This document shows positions 63,801 to 64,000 of a DNA stretch of 64,000 nt, one piece after another. The notes under the pieces were generated by a model, which searched no databases, had not been told where the DNA came from, and saw only the letters and a program-made list of their open reading frames with translations. The DNA is taken from positions 806,001 to 870,000 of the forward strand of contig NW_027185500.1 in NCBI RefSeq assembly GCF_040183065.1. The letters run 5' to 3'. Numbering within the stretch: the first letter of the stretch is position 1; every line of letters begins with the position of its first letter. The position numbers and the translations under genes were made by a program. The stretch comes from Periplaneta americana. Lineage: Eukaryota; Arthropoda; Insecta; Blattodea; Blattidae.

Positions 63801-64000
63801 GTGACAGATCGCGTGCCGTATCCAGTGCCAGATCGCGTGCCAGATCCCGTGCCAGGTCCTATTCCACCTCCGGTGCCAGATCGCATTCCACCTCCCTTGC
63901 CAGATCGCATTCCAACTCCCTTGCCAGATCGCGTGTCATATCCCGTGCCAGATCGCGTGGCATATCCTCTGGCAGTTCGCATTGCTCATCCCGTGCCATA
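60836..64000. repeat. HOR copy H19, type A, cut by the window end
   Basis: Segment A (60836-62659) is standard and carries both type A markers (A at 61123 and ccgcccattcc near 61374). Segment B (62660-64000) is incomplete. It shares ctacatcccgtgcc (63051) with the preceding F copy, not with the other A copies. It has a private attccgcttcccg near 62697. Confidence 0.93.

Larger units (their letters stand above)
1..64000. repeat. Satellite-like tandem array, 24-bp monomer, 3,480-bp higher-order repeat
   Basis: The whole window is a head-to-tail array of a 24-bp monomer whose consensus halves are attccacctccc and gtgccagatcgc. Variant monomers recur in a fixed order with a 3,480-bp period (145 x 24). 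A convenient landmark is the CATATG in ccatatgccgctcc; its ATG lies at 3896, 7376, 11522, 14990, 18470, 19669, 23149, 26629, 30109, 33349, 36826, 40303, 43783, 47263, 50503, 53983, 57460 and 60772. The usual spacing is 3,480 bp, and every exception is explained by an indel I could locate. The monomer is 62.5% G+C with C far exceeding G on the plus strand (11 C, 4 G). No stretch other than 8239-8307 departs from the repeat. The array has no visible end on either side. The class (satellite DNA) is inferred from organisation alone, because I recognise no named family. Confidence 0.97.
19562..64000 (+). other. Continuation of the composite open frame to the window end (no stop seen)
   Basis: After the phase change in H6 the same composite reading (proline-rich IPPPVPDR-type in segment A, Arg/Ser-rich HSTSRARS-type in segment B) resumes in another absolute frame. 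It can be followed from an ATG at 19562 to the end of the window without a stop, over 14,800 codons. The other two plus-strand readings are interrupted about once per HOR, for example by TAG in ctactagatcgc and in the ctgctagatcgc class. The conservation of this reading could be chance, because few single changes make a stop in the IPPP reading. It has no recognisable domain and no evidence of expression. Confidence 0.12.

Noticed and set aside
1..64000. CRISPR array
   Set aside because: The 24-bp units are contiguous, with no unique spacers between them and no cas genes nearby.
1..64000. Ice-nucleation-protein-like gene, because 24-bp and 144-bp periods (8 and 48 residues) match that family's hierarchy
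   Set aside because: The characteristic AGYGST-type octapeptide is absent from all frames, and the array is far too long and shows satellite-type block duplication. The matching periods are a coincidence of arithmetic.
1..64000. Telomeric or subtelomeric simple repeat
   Set aside because: No TTAGGG-, TTTAGGG- or TTAGG-type arrays are present, and the 24-bp monomer does not resemble known telomere repeats.
1..64000. The whole periodic structure as an assembly collapse or expansion artefact
   Set aside because: Copies carry scattered private changes and type-specific markers in a consistent order, which an artefact would not produce across all levels. The 17,154-bp duplication and the copy number remain worth confirming with long reads.

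Overview
This window is one uninterrupted block of satellite-like tandem repeat. I see no conventional gene, RNA gene, transposase, CRISPR array, promoter, origin or integration site in it. The only non-repeat DNA is a 69-bp, strongly AT-rich insertion at about 8239-8307. The scale and hierarchy point to eukaryotic heterochromatin or a giant repetitive locus. Nothing in the sequence identifies the species.

The array has nested levels. (1) A 24-bp monomer is made of two diverged 12-bp halves, attccacctccc and gtgccagatcgc. (2) A 144-bp block of six monomers recurs. (3) A 3,480-bp higher-order repeat (HOR) of exactly 145 monomers consists of segment A (76 monomers, 1,824 bp, mostly the 144-bp blocks) and segment B (69 monomers, 1,656 bp, a diverse ordered set). 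Segment B opens with a 25-bp monomer (+1) and closes with a 23-bp monomer (-1), so each HOR returns to the same phase. (4) HORs group into a super-repeat of six recognisable types, A to F. One complete ABCDEF set measures 20,469 bp (landmark 40303 to landmark 60772).

Layout: 1-575 is a diverged left block. 576-3959 is HOR H1. H2 (3960-7439) is standard. H3 (7440-11585) is heavily rearranged and carries the insertion. H4 and H5 run to 18533. H6 (18534-19732) is a severely deleted copy. H7 to H18 (19733-60835) follow in the type order A A' B C D E A B C D E F. H19 (60836-64000) starts a new A and is cut by the window end. Sequence from about 23.75 to 40.4 kb recurs almost unchanged 17,154 bp downstream.

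The monomer has no stop codon in any of the six frames and its length is a multiple of three, so very long open frames arise automatically and are not evidence of genes. One plus-strand composite frame reads an IPPPVPDR-like proline-rich octapeptide through segment A and an HSTSRARS-like Arg/Ser-rich octapeptide through segment B. It stays open through essentially the whole window, apart from a phase change at the H6 deletion. I list it as a possibility, not as a CDS.

The points most worth following up are the nested hierarchy and the A-F super-repeat, the intron-like insertion at an AG|GT site on the minus strand, the truncated copy that can be traced to a specific HOR type, and the frame-preserving pattern of small indels.
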